64,000 nucleotides of DNA from Bettongia penicillata ogilbyi (GCA_023548195.1 JAJHZJ010000121.1:5428180-5492179), one strand, 5' to 3'; positions 21,789 to 33,330 are shown, counted from the first letter of the stretch. Numbers and translations are program-made. The notes: generated by a model not told the origin, from the letters alone.

Positions 21789-22455
21789 ATTTCTTATAGT
21801 ATAATAGTACTCCATCACAACCAAATATCATGTATTCAGCTATTCTCCAACTGATGGGCATCCCCTCAATTTCCACTTATTTGCCACCACAAAAAGAGCT
21901 GCTATAAATATTTTTGTGCACACAAATCTTTTTTTTTTCTTTTTCCTTGATCTTTTTGGAATATAGGTCTAGTAGTGGTATTACTGGATCAAAGGGTATG
22001 AATAGTTTTATAGCCCTTTGGGAATAATTCCAAATTGTTCTCCAGAAAGGTTGGACCCATTCACAACTCCACCAGCAAACAGTTCATTAATGTACCTATT
22101 TTTCCTTCATCCCTTCCAGCATTTGTCATTTCTCATAGGTGTGAGGTAGTACCTCAGAGTAGTTTTAATTTGCATTTCTCTAATCAATATTTGTTAAGAG
22201 CATTTTTATATGATTGTAGCTTTGGTTAATTCTTCTGAAAACTGCCTGCCTAAATTTTTGACCATTTTTAAGTGGGGAAAGACTTTTATTTTTATAAATT
22301 TGACTCAGTTTCGTAATCAGTATAAAATTGAGAAATGAGGTCTTTATCAGAGGAACTCACTGTAAAAATTCTCGATATTACTTTGTTGTCTATGGTACCT
22401 TTTTAGCAAAATGTAGTTTTCCTGCTTATCTTTTTTTAGTTAGGTTTTTTTTTTT

Positions 22456-22990
22456 GAAAGATGATGTCTAGGCTCTTTTTTTGATCATGGCTTTCAGGTA
22501 GTCCAATAATTTTTAAATTATTTTTCCTCAGTCTGTTTTCTAGGTAAGTTGTTTTTCTGATGGGATGTTTGACATTTTCTTCTATTTTTCCATTTTTTTG
22601 ACTTTGCTTGTTTTTTTGCTTTCTTATGGAGTCATTAGTTTCACTTTCCCAATTCTCATTTTTAAGGAATTACTTTCAGTGAATTTTTGTACCTCCTTTT
22701 ACATTTGAACTATTCTGCTTTTTAAGGAATTCTTTTCTTCAGTATATTTTGTGCCTCTTTTACCTTTAAAACGATTTTGTTTCTTAAGGTGTTATTTTCT
22801 TCAGGTTTTTTTGTGCATGCCTCTTTTACTAAACTGTTCATTTTCTTTTCATAATTTTCATGCATGGTTCTCATTTCTTTCCTCAAAGTTTCCTCTACCA
22901 CTCTTATCTTTCTTTAACTTTTTTCGGAATTTTTACGGGGTGGGGTCCAATGAACATTTTTCTTTGAGGCTTTTTTGGTAGCAGTTTTTT
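22456..22990 (-). pseudogene. L1 ORF1 N-terminal remnant
   Basis: Begins in the RRM start region (the part homologous to GLPESHDQKKSLDII in copy A) and runs back through the coiled coil towards the start. It contains many stops and single-base gaps. Confidence 0.65.
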
Positions 22991-23754
22991 ACTTTGTCTT
23001 CTAAGTTTGTGTCTTGGCCTTCTATGTTACTGTAACAGCATTTTATGTTCGAATGTTTTTGTTTTGTTTTTACTCATTTTCCCAACCTATTTCTTAGCTT
23101 TGAACTTTATGTTAAAGTTGGCCCCTGCTCACCTGTGGAGTAGAGAGGCACCGTCCCAAGTTTCAAGGTTTTTATGCTGCTGCTTTCAGAGCTAGTTCTG
23201 GGGGTCTTCAAATTTTTGGTGCTTCCAAAGTAGAGTGAACTTGGGAGAAGTAGTTACTACTTCACTGTTATATGCTCTGGTCTTTACCAGGGAAGGGCCT
23301 TTGGTCCCCTGTGGCTGCGCAGACTAGGACTTTTCTTTGCCTTGGAACTGCAACTAGGATCCTTGATTCTTTGTGACTGACCTCCACTGCTTTTTTTGAT
23401 CCTTGAACCATGGCCTGAAACTGTGTATGGGCAATAGAGTTGCCACTCAGTGTCAGCTCTACCCAGTGCCAAAGGGTCCCCTATAATCTCTTTCTGAACA
23501 ATTTGTCTGACCTCCTCGCTATTTCTTGGCTGAGAGCTCCCAAAGGTGCTGCTGTAGCAGCACCACTGACTCTCTGGGCTTTAGACAGACCTCTGCCCTA
23601 GTGCTACAGTCTTCTCCTGCCTACCTCTTAAGTTTTCTTAGGCTGGGAAAATATCTCTGCCACTCTAATATTTGATTTGAGGAATTATTATTTTTTAGGG
23701 AAGTGTTATATTTATTTACTTGCAAAACATTTATAAAGTGCAGTTTTTAATTTA

Positions 23755-24010
23755 TCATCTATTTATTATTATATTTTTACCCAGTTACATGAAAAAACAA
23801 TTTTAACATTCATTTTCAAAACTGACTTCCAAATTCTCTCCCCTCCTCCCTCTCTGCTTCCCCCATTGAAAAGTGATTCAATGTAAGTTATCCATGTGCA
23901 CTCATTCAAAACACTTCCACAGTTAGCCATATTGTGAAAGACTAACTGTATTTCCCTCCATCATATCCCTCCATATAATTCTGTTCTCTCTCTGATTTCA
24001 CCCTATCTCT
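23755..24010 (-). repeat. L1/HAL1 3'UTR fragment, antisense
   Basis: 'acccagttacatgaaaaaac', 'ttaacattcattttcaaaac', 'gtgaaagactaactgtattt', 'ccctccatcatatccctcca'. The 'agactaactgtatttccc' stretch is closer to the HAL1 3'UTR of copies A-C than to the L1 tails. Confidence 0.75.
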
Positions 24011-24109
24011 CCTATTTGAGAAAATATTTTAAAATTGTTTAAAGAGGAAAGTTGGGAGACTTCAGCTGGGCTGTTGCCCCTAATCCTCCATCTGGGCTCT
24101 ACCATTGTT

Positions 24110-24240
24110 TTCTTGATTTTTTTTGCAACATGACTAATGTAGAAATAGTTTTGCCTGAATTTAAATGTACAATGGCTATCCTATTTCTTGCTTTGTCAGT
24201 GGTGGGGGAGGAGATGGAGGAGGAAAATAGAATATAAGAT
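24110..24240 (+). repeat. L1 3' end fragment, sense
   Basis: 'tttgcaacatgactaatgta', 'gaatttaaatgtacaatggc', 'cagtggtgggggaggagatg' match the marsupial L1 3' end in sense. It faces the previous antisense fragment across about 100 bp. Confidence 0.65.
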
Positions 24241-25075
24241 TCTTGAGAGCTGCTTGATTTTTGTGAAGCCTAGCTGGTACTTGGTTCACTTGTTTAATTG
24301 AAATAAAATCTTTTATTATTTTGCCATACTGACCTAACAGCTAAAAGTTTTGTCATGAAAAGTTTAAGGATCATTAAATGGGTAGTTTATTGGTAAAGAC
24401 TTGGTAACTTGTGGAAAAATTTCATCAGTGTAAATTTCTGCCTTGCTTGGTGAAGTCATTATGTCAAATTCTATTACTGTATATCTCATAGTAAAATAAT
24501 AAAATTGTTACTTATGTTTCTGGGGAAAAATGCTTCATTCCATTCAAGAAATTAAAAAAAATAAACTGTTATTATTTTAAGATAGGTGTAAGCAGTTCCT
24601 AAATTATGAAAGGATTTTGTTCTTTCTTGCAATCCAGTTCTTTGGAGCTCAGAACCTATTTATTTGTAGACACAATGTAATAGCCACTAAAGTACCAAGC
24701 CAAGTCCACAAAAAGCCTATTTAATCTGAGTGTACCTGAAATATAATATTACTACTCCCTATAGTAATCATTCTTTGGGAAACGTACCAAGATGAATAAC
24801 CCCTTTTATATGTGAAAATACACTGAGTTCCAGCTTGGGCTGCCGGCAGGAATACCTGCCCTCTTGTCCATCAGTCTCCTTTCTGCCCTTTAGAGAGATC
24901 AGGACCTGAGCCATTATATCTCTTGCCTCTCACTGGAAAGCAGGAACTACAAGCTCTAAGGCTCTGGTGGTTGTTTCACTGACTCTGGGCTAAAGTTAAA
25001 ACGGGAAGGCTTAGAAGAAGTGGGAGAATGGGGACCAGGAGCCAGTCACTCTCGACCAGTGCCAGAGTAGGAACT
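24241..25075. other. Unique DNA
   Basis: The piece around 24830-25060 is less AT-rich than its neighbours, but I cannot assign it to an exon or a repeat. Confidence 0.4.
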
Positions 25076-25079
25076 GAAA

Positions 25080-25175
25080 AGTCAAGAAATATGATAGCCA
25101 TTATACATGTGAATTCATGCAAAACCATTTCTACATTGGTCAGGTTGCAAAAAAAAGAGAGAAAAATAATGGTGG
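25080..25175 (-). repeat. L1 3'UTR fragment, antisense
   Basis: 'ttatacatgtgaattcatgc', 'aaaaccatttctacattggt', 'caggttgcaaaaaaaagaga'. Confidence 0.7.
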
Positions 25176-25219
25176 AGACAAGGTGGAGGATTAAGGGTAG
25201 TCTAATATTCCTAGAAGAG

Positions 25220-25418
25220 AAGGGATAGCAGTTTGGTGACACTGTGGTAGATAGACCTCTCCTGGACTTGGAGCTGGGAATACTTGAGTTCAGATCTTAC
25301 CTCACGTTATGTGAGTGGGGCAAGTAACTTAATTATAGTTTCTTCATCTGTAAAATGAAAGGGTTGGCCTTCAGGACTTTCCAGTCCATTCCAGCTCTAA
25401 ATCTAGGATCGTATGAAG
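25220..25418 (+). repeat. CORE-SINE, sense
   Basis: Head 'gtgacactgtggtagataga', 'ttggagctgggaatacttga', box B 'gagttcagatcttacc', 'cttcatctgtaaaatgaaag', 'ttccagctctaaatctagga' and 'tcgtatgaag' at the end. MIR-like order with a complete head. Confidence 0.8.
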
Positions 25419-26770
25419 TGCTTGCTTATTCTTCACAATGTAAATCCCTGAAGATACTGCTGAGTCTCAGTACATCAGACTAATTTTCCTTCCACTCACA
25501 TCCTTTATTGATTTCCATGAGGGTGTCTTTTCTTTCCTTGACTACCTGGAGAAGAGAATGGTCATCTTGGGGGTATCCTTTTGAGGTTGCCGGAGGGACA
25601 TGACGACCAGTAGTCTACTTACCTCCTGATAGAAAGGTGATGGACTGAATATGCAGAATAAGACATTTTTTTGAACATGGCCCACGTGGAATTTTGTTTT
25701 TCTTGGCTATGCTTATTTGATGAATTTTCTTTCCAGGTGGAAGGGATGTGAAAGAAAGAGAAAACAATGCTTGTTAATTGAAAAAAAAAAAGGAATTTAA
25801 CAAAAATAAGGAAAATAAGACTTGAGTAAAACTGATCCTTTTTATCCCATGTCCTTTCCCTTTTACGCTTAGACCCTCTAAGGAAAAAAAGTAAAAATGT
25901 GTTAATGCTAAGTCTTCCTTCATAAAGAAGCAAAGTAAGATGCATTTACATTTCAAAGGCAAACTCAGAACTTTTTTTTTTCCTGGGGTTGAGGTTGCTG
26001 AACAGAGCAGGGACTCTGGTTAAAGGTTTTTAAGGAAAGCCAGGGTAAGTGCTGAGGATGAAATCAAATGAAGAACCAGTGACAGTGGTAGATAAAGGAG
26101 GGAGGGAAGGAGCATCTTTGGGGTTTGCCTAAGGGCCAAGGTGATAAAGGGAGACGTGGGAAGGAGGGGTTGGAAGGGCAAGAGGGAGAGAGAAAGAAAG
26201 GAACAAAGGGAAATCCCAACAATCGTCTTAGGAAGCGAAGAAGTAGGCACCCTGTAGGCACTTGACATACCTGGGAAATTTTTAAGAACATTTGTAAAGT
26301 GGACACTGGTTGTATTCTTTAATGGAACAGCAGTTCCTGTATATTTTTCTGATACACTTCTATGATGTAAGTGGCTAACAGATTTCACAATATCTCAGAA
26401 AATATGTACGAAGATAGCTGGTCTTCCTTTTATTTGTGACTGGTTGGGTTCTCTAGTTTTTTTTTTTTTTCTATGTTCATCTTATATACTTTTTGATGTA
26501 TTTGGGGCTGAGGGGTGGAGAATGTCATAGATAAAATTTGGTGTCTTTATATGGCTATACTTCTATATATAGTTATATATAGCAGAAATATAATTGGAGG
26601 TAAGGGTTAATTTCGGTTAATAAAATATGATTTTTCCCATTGATTCGTGTCGTGAATTCAGAGATGAATACCTAGGAAGAGGCACAGTATTGGGTTCTAC
26701 ATACATGATATGGTTCTCCTCCTTTTTTTAAGATTTTTTAGTCTTACTTGGTGAGATAAGACTGTGATGA
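25419..26770. other. Unique DNA
   Basis: About 1.35 kb. The minus-strand frames 25619-25945 and 26020-26388 look like chance frames: no domain and no conserved start context. The purine-rich patch 26085-26220 is responsible for the second one. Confidence 0.45.
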
Positions 26771-26773
26771 AAC

Positions 26774-26819
26774 TGTGTGTGTGTGTGTATGTGTGTGTGT
26801 GTGTGTGTGTGTGCGTGTC
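26774..26819. repeat. (TG)n microsatellite
   Basis: A 46-bp nearly pure run that ends exactly at the 3' tail of the following antisense SINE, so it probably grew from that SINE's tail. Confidence 0.92.
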
Positions 26820-27116
26820 TTTGTAACTTCATTGCCAAAGAAGACCATGCCATCAGAGAAATGATAACAAGATGTGCACTTGACTTTTTTCTGAGTGAGG
26901 GGGGGCTGTGCAGGTCACCAGCCTCATTTCTCCTCCAGAGTCATCTGAATCCATTGACCAGATATTCATCAGGATGACTGGAGATGACCCAGGATGAGGC
27001 AATTGGGGCTAAGTGACATGCTGAAGGTCACACAGCTAGTGAGTGTCAAGTGTCTGAGATAGGATTTGAACTCAGGTCCTCCTGACTCCTGCACTGGTGC
27101 TCTATCCAAAGAAAAA
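26820..27116 (-). mobile_element. Marsupial SINE with tRNA head and GAACGAAGGAC-type tail, full length, antisense
   Basis: The only copy here with both halves. On the minus strand it begins with the tRNA-like head (complement of 'actggtgctctatcc', 27096-27110) and box B (complement of 'ggatttgaactcaggtcctc' at 27062-27081). It continues through 'tgaccttcagcatgtcactta' and 'gcctcatcctgggtcatctc' to the tail complementary to 'attgccaaagaagaccatgc'. It shows that the headless copies at 14395 and 54795 are truncated. Confidence 0.8.
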
Positions 27117-27312
27117 GCCCTGGACAGGGATGCAGGGGATACTAGACTTGGAATCAAGAAGTTTAGACTACGTTCACAACTCTTCCATCTGTGAACTAGG
27201 CGATTTTCAGTCACTCTGGGCCTCACTTCCTTATTAGTAAAACAATGATGTTACTATACTGGATAATGTCTCCAGTTGCTTCTAACACAGAAATTCTCTG
27301 GTTCTGAATGTA
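27117..27312 (+). repeat. CORE-SINE, sense
   Basis: 'actagacttggaatcaagaa', 'gtcactctgggcctcacttc', 'ttattagtaaaacaatgatg', 'aaattctctggttctgaatg'. Head to tail in the MIR order, directly behind the antisense SINE. Confidence 0.7.
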
Positions 27313-27685
27313 GTGCAGAGGAAGTCAGAGTCTACACCTAAGATGCTTCCAGCATAGTTTTGGTTTGTCAACCATCCAACACAGGAGATGCTATCAGTTG
27401 GAAATTATTCTGGGATTCAGAGTCTTGGGTCTACATGGGGTCTGCACATGGGGGCTACATTAACCATGAAAAAGCCTGAAGAGGGGAACTCTTTAAAAGG
27501 GACAAGCTGAAAAAAAAGCAAGGATAAGGTAACAGATGAAACTCGTAAGTCAAACAAGTCAACCTTGAGATTGTTGTATTTAAGATAAAATTCTTGGAGG
27601 CAAGATGCATCTCCATTGATTTTTGTGCTGTCTTCCACATTGCAGATGGGAGTTCATCATTAAATATATTTGATTGTCAGACACA
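27313..27685. other. Unique DNA
   Basis: Nothing recognised. Confidence 0.35.
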
Positions 27686-27687
27686 GC

Positions 27688-27815
27688 ATCATAGATTCAT
27701 AGATTTGGATCCAAAAGGGAATTGAGAGTTACTGAATACGACATCTTTATGCGACAGATGAGGAAACTGAGGCTTGTAAATTTAAATTATTTGTCCAGGG
27801 TCACACATATAGTGA
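27688..27815 (+). repeat. Ancient mammal-wide repeat (L3/MIR-related)
   Basis: 'catagattcatagatttgga', 'cgacagatgaggaaactgag' and 'tttgtccagggtcacacata' are the familiar mammal-wide series (cattttacagatgagg...). Exact family uncertain. Confidence 0.65.
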
Positions 27816-28528
27816 GAGCTCACAAAAATATAACATTCTTTGTCTATATGAGAAAACTTCCCTAGAGCAGTAAGAACTGTGAGGATTTTTAGGCCTTTTA
27901 TTTCGCTGTCAAATTGAAAAACCTCATATTGAAAGATAAGACATTTAAACATTGAGAAAAACCAAATGCTCAGGATATAGCTGCTAAAAGATGATGGGCC
28001 CAATTGACAAAGCTGAGTCTTAGGAGATGACATTTTAGTTTTTAGATATAATATTGATGCCTATGCCTAGAAGTGTTTTCTCTACCCCCTGCATTGATCA
28101 CCTCATCTCCTAGAGAAGGTTTAAAAATTTGTGTCATTACAATATCCCATATTGGCATCTGATACTAGGACAAATGAATTGTGTGTTGCCTACCTTCAAT
28201 TCAGTTAAGATATTTTCCCTTAAATGGTAGCGAATGAAGCTTTGGTTTCCCCCTTCCTGATAACCATCTTCCCAATGTGGTTTTTTGGTTACCATCAACA
28301 GGCACTGGCTAGAACCTGGTTAATGATTCAGCAGGCTACACCAGAGGCTTCCTGGTTGGGGTACATGTTGCTTTAGTATCTCACTTCTGTTCTACTGGTG
28401 ACTTGTGTCCTCTTCCTGACTGCTTGCTTGGCTCATGCCCTGCTGCTTTGCCTTAACTTCTATTAACTGTCCCTTGACTGTTTTCTTTCTGATGCCTAGC
28501 TCTATCCTATTAAAGGGAAATTCTTGGG
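27816..28528. other. Unique DNA
   Basis: No repeat or gene recognised. Confidence 0.4.
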
Positions 28529-28529
28529 C

Positions 28530-28618
28530 CATCATCAAATGAGATAATTCATATAAAGCACTTTGTACATCCTTAAAGCACTATACAAACACTAGTCGTT
28601 ACTATTGTGGTTATGCTT
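28530..28618 (+). repeat. CORE-SINE 3' fragment, sense
   Basis: 'aatgagataattcatataaa', 'gcactttgtacatccttaaa' and 'ctatacaaacactagtcgtt' are the 3' half of the SINE type seen at 3586. Confidence 0.7.
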
Positions 28619-29690
28619 GGACCCTTTCTCTTGGGAGGAATTGGACACATGGACCCTTCTCTCATTTTCAGGAGTTACCCAAATATAAATCATCAGTTTC
28701 TCTGGGATCTAAGATAATCTTAGATTTTCCAAGAAGGATGGAATGTGCTTCATGGAACCTGCCCCACCTGTCTAGAAACCAAGGTCCAACTTTCTAACTT
28801 TGTTACTATTTTGTGGAGGGGACTCCTTTATAAGTAAGCTCTAAGAGAACAATTAGACAAGCAAAATCATGCCAGCAGGTTGCTCTTCAAGGCTGCACGT
28901 TAAAGAAGGTAAGGCTATGGGTTGTGGCCAGAGAGCAGCTGTGATCAATAGCCCTGATAGCTCACTAGCCCTTCTTTTACCCTGGAAATAGCCTGTGTCT
29001 AACACAACAGTGTGTGGATAAGTAATGCTTCTTGGTCCCCTGGATTGCATTTTTGCAAAAAAGAAGGTAAGTCCTTCATCACAACAGACCAGCTCAGCTG
29101 TGAGATTCACATGTTCTGGGGAGTCCCTAAGCATTTGTGAATTCTTCTTTCTCTGTTGTATGTGTCCTAGTGGAGATATTTCTCTGCCTTTCCCTCTCCC
29201 TCTCTCCCTCTCCTTCTCTCCAGCTGCCCAGAGTCTCAGAAATGTAAAAGGATTTAGCAGTCATGTCACAAGCTTAAGGGACAGCTATATCCTTAGCAGC
29301 AACTTCTGAGTCCCTCCGTCTTTCCTAAGGAAAATGAGTCAGTCTGTGGGGTCACAATCAGAGACCACTAGAATGACGCAGAGAGCTTCACTTGCCAATA
29401 GAGCATTATTGTTAGAGCGATTACAACAGCTGGCTCACCTGATAACCCCTTGCCTGTCTCTACTTCCTTGTTTTGAATCCATCTGTCTCCTTTCTCACCC
29501 TGCTTACCTAACCTTAGAACATTTGCTGTTTGACTCCTTCCATGTTAAACTGCTATGTGTCTTCTTGTAGTCTGTTCTTTGACCCTTCGTGCCCTTCCTG
29601 ACCTGGCATTGGCTCGAACTCCCCTGCCAAATTTCTGGTCCATAAGCTGCAAATGCTTCTTGAACAATTATTACTTCTGGCTATTAAGCC
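28619..29690. other. Unique DNA with a CT-rich patch
   Basis: 29180-29222 is a short (CTCTCC)n patch. A strong splice-donor-like AAG/GTAAGT occurs at 29063-29071, but no exon can be delimited in front of it. Confidence 0.4.
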
Positions 29691-29691
29691 A

Positions 29692-30015
29692 TAAATTTTT
29701 ATTGTATGTCTACTATGTGCCAGTCACTGTGCTAGGAGTTAGGTATATAGAGGCACTAATAATGAAATAGTCTCTGCCCTCAGGGAACTTATATTTTATT
29801 GAGGAAGATAAAATGTGTATGTGTGTGTATGTGTGTGTGTGCTGTACATATATACACATATGAGTGTACGCCTATATGTATAGGCAACACATATAGAATA
29901 AACACAACATAATAGGGGAACAGGATCCAGAAAGGACTCGAGGACAAGGTAATCCGTGAGCTTTGGAAGAAGTCTGAGGAATCCAAGAGGTGAGGAGGAA
30001 GTGTATTCCATATAT
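29692..30015 (-). repeat. L2 LINE 3' end, antisense, with a TG tract
   Basis: 'tctactatgtgccagtcact', 'gtgctaggagttaggtatat', 'ctgccctcagggaacttata' in antisense L2 order, then a (TG/TA) microsatellite at 29813-29880, then 'gaaggactcgaggacaagg' and 'gtgaggaggaagtgtattcc'. Confidence 0.75.
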
Positions 30016-30340
30016 CCCATGCCTTCCAGCCCATAACACAATCCCTGTCCAACTTGGGAACATGAAGGTTTTCCTACTCTGTGGAACAGGCTTCCCACAT
30101 AATCTGACTGCCCAGCTTCATAGTATTAAGTCTGGATGGTTCTTCCACTTTAGTTTTCAGTTTTTCTCTGCTCTCTTCTCTTCCTGGTCTTCTTCTCTGT
30201 TATCATGACTCGACTTTCAACCTGTTTCTAGTATGGCATGACAGAAAAGGAGGTACAGAATTACCTGGACCCCACTCAGTCAGAGTTCCTAGCATGGCTG
30301 CTCTACATGGACAATATCAGATCCTTTCCCTCAGTCAGGA
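30016..30340. other. Unique DNA
   Basis: Nothing recognised. Confidence 0.35.
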
Positions 30341-30344
30341 AAGA

Positions 30345-30470
30345 GTCCTGGTCTGAGACTCAGGGAAGCTTGTCCTCAGCCTTTTTATCTGTAAAATGAG
30401 CAGAAGGTATGCGTTAGATGATTTTAAAGGTGCCTTTTACCTTTCCAATCCTGTACTTCTCAAAGTGAAA
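30345..30470 (+). repeat. SINE 3' fragment, sense
   Basis: 'cagcctttttatctgtaaaa', 'gagcagaaggtatgcgttag' and 'accttttccaatcctg'-like end resemble the CORE-SINE second half. Confidence 0.5.
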
Positions 30471-31320
30471 ACATGTATTGGTGTACTTTAAAATTAAAAA
30501 AAAAATCCATTTGATATTTGATCACATCTATGAATAAGAATTGCTCTGTATGTTCAATAGAGAACTAGGATTCTATCACTCAACTTCTACATGTTTAGCA
30601 TAGGTTTGTGAATGTGTGTTTAATGCTTTGCATATAAGGTTGATAGGGTATGCCCAGAACTCTTGTAAAAGGTAGGCCCAGGTCTAGGTTTACATCTTGA
30701 ATCTACATTTATTCTGTTCTGTACCATTCACCTGAACTTTCCGGGTTTACTTATCTATTTCTCTATCCATCAGATTGCTGCCCTGGCAATAAAGCTTGGA
30801 GGTAACATACAGTTCTGTATTGCTAATGGTGAGGATTCTCCAGGCTCATGCAGGACTTCCCTGGGGCACAGACTTATTAACCAAACTGAAGCTGCAAGAA
30901 AGAAAACCCATGCTGTTCAGCATATATTTATGATGGTGTCTTCCCAGGTCAGCATCATTATTGTACTAAAACTTATTAAAATACTATCTTCAAGAACTTG
31001 CATAGCCATAGCATTTCCTGACATGAAATGCCTGTTACCTAATCTGTCCTTGGTTCCACTTTCTGTTCCTCTTAGGCAAAGTTAATATCTTTATCTCTCT
31101 AGTTTCTTCCTTTTTTGAGTTTATCAATAGCAGATATTCATCTCTCCTCTCTCCCCCAACAATGTCAAATAATTTTTATGTAAAACAGTAATTATTTATA
31201 GTATTGATTAGCATTGCTAGTGTGATTATTCCTATGTACACAAGTTTTCTAAGGCAGATTACCTAAAATCTTTCTCACCCTTCCTCATTTCTACTGGGCT
31301 TTAATGCCCTTATAACATGA
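30471..31320. other. Unique DNA
   Basis: No recognised feature. Confidence 0.35.
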
Positions 31321-31324
31321 TATG

Positions 31325-31432
31325 GTACACATTGCTCTGGATTTTGCACTAGAAGCCCTGAAATCAAGTCTTGAATTTGCCTGTTACCCAGTTTTGGCCT
31401 CTCTGATGCTCATCTGCTGAAAATAATTTAAT
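31325..31432 (+). repeat. SINE fragment, sense
   Basis: 'ggattttgcactagaagccc', 'tgaaatcaagtcttgaattt' and 'tcatctgctgaaaataattt' follow the SINE order weakly. Confidence 0.45.
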
Positions 31433-31499
31433 CTTATTTTTTCAGAAGTTACTTTCAGAATTGCTGTGCATTTGGATAATTATTTGAGCATTCCAATAC

Positions 31500-32405
31500 A
31501 CAAGGATAGATAAATCACAGACTCTAAAAGCCAGAAAGGGAACTCCTTTGGGGAAAATAGTCCAAAACATCCCTGACTAAGCATCTCCTCTAATAACACT
31601 ATCTATCCTCTATTATGCAACTCTCAAGGAGGGGAAGCTTGCTATTTCCAGAGGCAGCCTATTCCTCTTACAGATAACTCTAATTATTAGGAAGTTTTTT
31701 TTATATATATCATGCCTAAATCTGCATCTTCCAACCCTTTGTCTTGGTTCAAATCTAATTCTTAATCTTCATGAAAGACTTAGAAATATTTGAAGAAAAC
31801 AGTCATTTCCTCTCAAATTCTTCTCTAGGCTCAACATTGCCAGTTCCTTCAAAATATCTTACTTCACCACCTTTGCCAGTCCTTTCATAGCTCTGATCTC
31901 TCTTCTGTACATATTTCAACTCCTCTGTGTTTCCTAAAATGACATGCCATTAACTGAACATGAAACCCAAAATGTGACCCAATCAAGGTATTCCGGAAAT
32001 ATTACTTCTCTGCTTTTCTTAGCATTCTTGGCCTATCTTGAACTTGTGATCCTCAATTTTTCTTTTTTGGTTTTGGTTTTTATCAACATTGTGATCTAGA
32101 TACATCCACAAGTCTATGCTTTGGAATTTGATATTTTTTCAACTTAAATATACATAGAACTTTTCATTTTTCTATTTAATTTTATTGGATTTGGCTCATC
32201 AGTCTCACCTGTTTAGATCCTTTTGGATCTGAACTCTTTTGGATCTCAACTTATTGACTAACCTTCCTAGTTTCTTGTAATATACAAATGTCATATACTG
32301 CCTTTCACCCGGTCTGATTATGTATATGAAGGGTCTTAGGGCCCACACATAGCATGGGCTTTGTGTATAATATAATCCACTTGTAATTTGGGAACTAGGT
32401 GCCAC
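31500..32405 (-). repeat. CR1/L3 LINE, antisense, part 1
   Basis: Antisense CR1/L3 3' series: 'gaagcttgctatttccagag', 'ttcttctctaggctcaacat', 'tgccagttccttcaaaatat', 'ttggatttggctcatcagtc', 'ttttggatctgaactctttt'. The copy is old, with no frame left; the 66-codon minus frame at 32205-32405 is a relic or chance. Confidence 0.65.
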
Positions 32406-32760
32406 AAAGCCTTAATTGGAGTGTGGGATCTGTGTGTGGTGATTAGAAACCTTTAACACCAGGGAGGGACAGCAGCAGAGCTAAGCTAGCTGGCCAGCCA
32501 CAAAACCAAGGACAGATAATCAAGGACCTTCAACAACTATGGTGCTACCTCCTCAACTGCTCCATAGAAGCTTTTTCTTTCCTCATATTCTTTTTTCATT
32601 AGCCTTTCTATGTCTAGAAGAAGTGTTGTTAACCTTTGCATGTATGTGTGTGTGCATGCGTGCGTGTGTGTGTGTGTGTGTATTTGAACATACCCTGCTG
32701 CTATCATTGGTCCTCTGAGAACAAAGGGTAGGCAAGGACAAGAAGACATACAAAATACAT
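32406..32760. repeat. Unidentified insert with (TG)n tract
   Basis: Lies between two parts of the CR1/L3 copy. Contains a (TG/CATG)n run at 32641-32682. The sequence 32410-32630 is not a family I recognise and could be an inserted repeat. Confidence 0.5.
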
Positions 32761-32799
32761 ATAAGTCTGCGTATTTACTTACATAGAAGACTCTTGGGA

Positions 32800-33330
32800 G
32801 TTGCTTCTAAAAAATGACAGTCATTTATCTCCTAGATTCCTACTATTTCTACTTCAGCAGCTAATTCCTTCTTTCAGAATCAGGTCCAGAATAAAAGTTC
32901 CTGCTGTAACTCTCTCAGAAAGATGAAATAATCATTGAGGCAAGCCATCCATTTATGACTGCTCCTCTGGGCATGAGATTATTGCTAGATGCTTGGATAA
33001 TTGAAATCCCCCTATTTCTGTGATATATTCATCTGTTCCCAGTTAATGATATATTTCCCAGAATTCTCTTAGAAAATCTTCTTTAGTTAAGGATATCTGT
33101 GGTCGTGTAGAAATATCACTTGCCTTTCTACCTCCATTGATGTTTATCTAAGGTCCTCTATCATGTATTTCCCAGGTTTCTTGCTGTTTCCTTATAGGAG
33201 TATATATCAATAATATATAGTACTCTGTGTATTTAATAATCAACTCTCTGTTAGTGGGTAGCATACTTTGTCTTCAGTCCTTTGGAATCATAATTGGTCA
33301 TTATATTGATTAGAGTTCTTTAGCTTTTTC
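32800..33330 (-). repeat. CR1/L3 LINE, antisense, part 2
   Basis: 'attgaggcaagccatccatt', 'ttggataattgaaatccccc' and 'tgatatattcatctgttccc' continue the antisense CR1/L3 series further 5'. Confidence 0.55.

Larger units (their letters stand above)
21165..23690 (-). mobile_element. L1 copy with 5'UTR, partial ORF1 and 3' end but most of ORF2 missing
   Basis: Read on the minus strand: an L1 5'UTR (23690-22990, for example the segments complementary to 'ctgactctctgggctttaga'); the N-terminal half of ORF1 (about 22990-22456); a 70-bp piece of ORF2 (22445-22372); the ORF2 C-terminal part; and the 3'UTR. The joins near 22450 and 22371 remove the ORF1 C-terminal half and nearly all of ORF2. A foreign 226-bp insert interrupts it at 21563-21788. 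The order is collinear, so deletions rather than inversions are the simplest account. Confidence 0.8.

Noticed and set aside
26020..26388. 122-residue minus-strand frame
   Set aside because: Driven by a purine-rich patch that lacks stop codons on that strand; no protein family resemblance.
29063..29071. Splice donor AAG/GTAAGT suggesting an exon end
   Set aside because: No matching acceptor and open coding segment could be placed before it; such 9-mers are common by chance.
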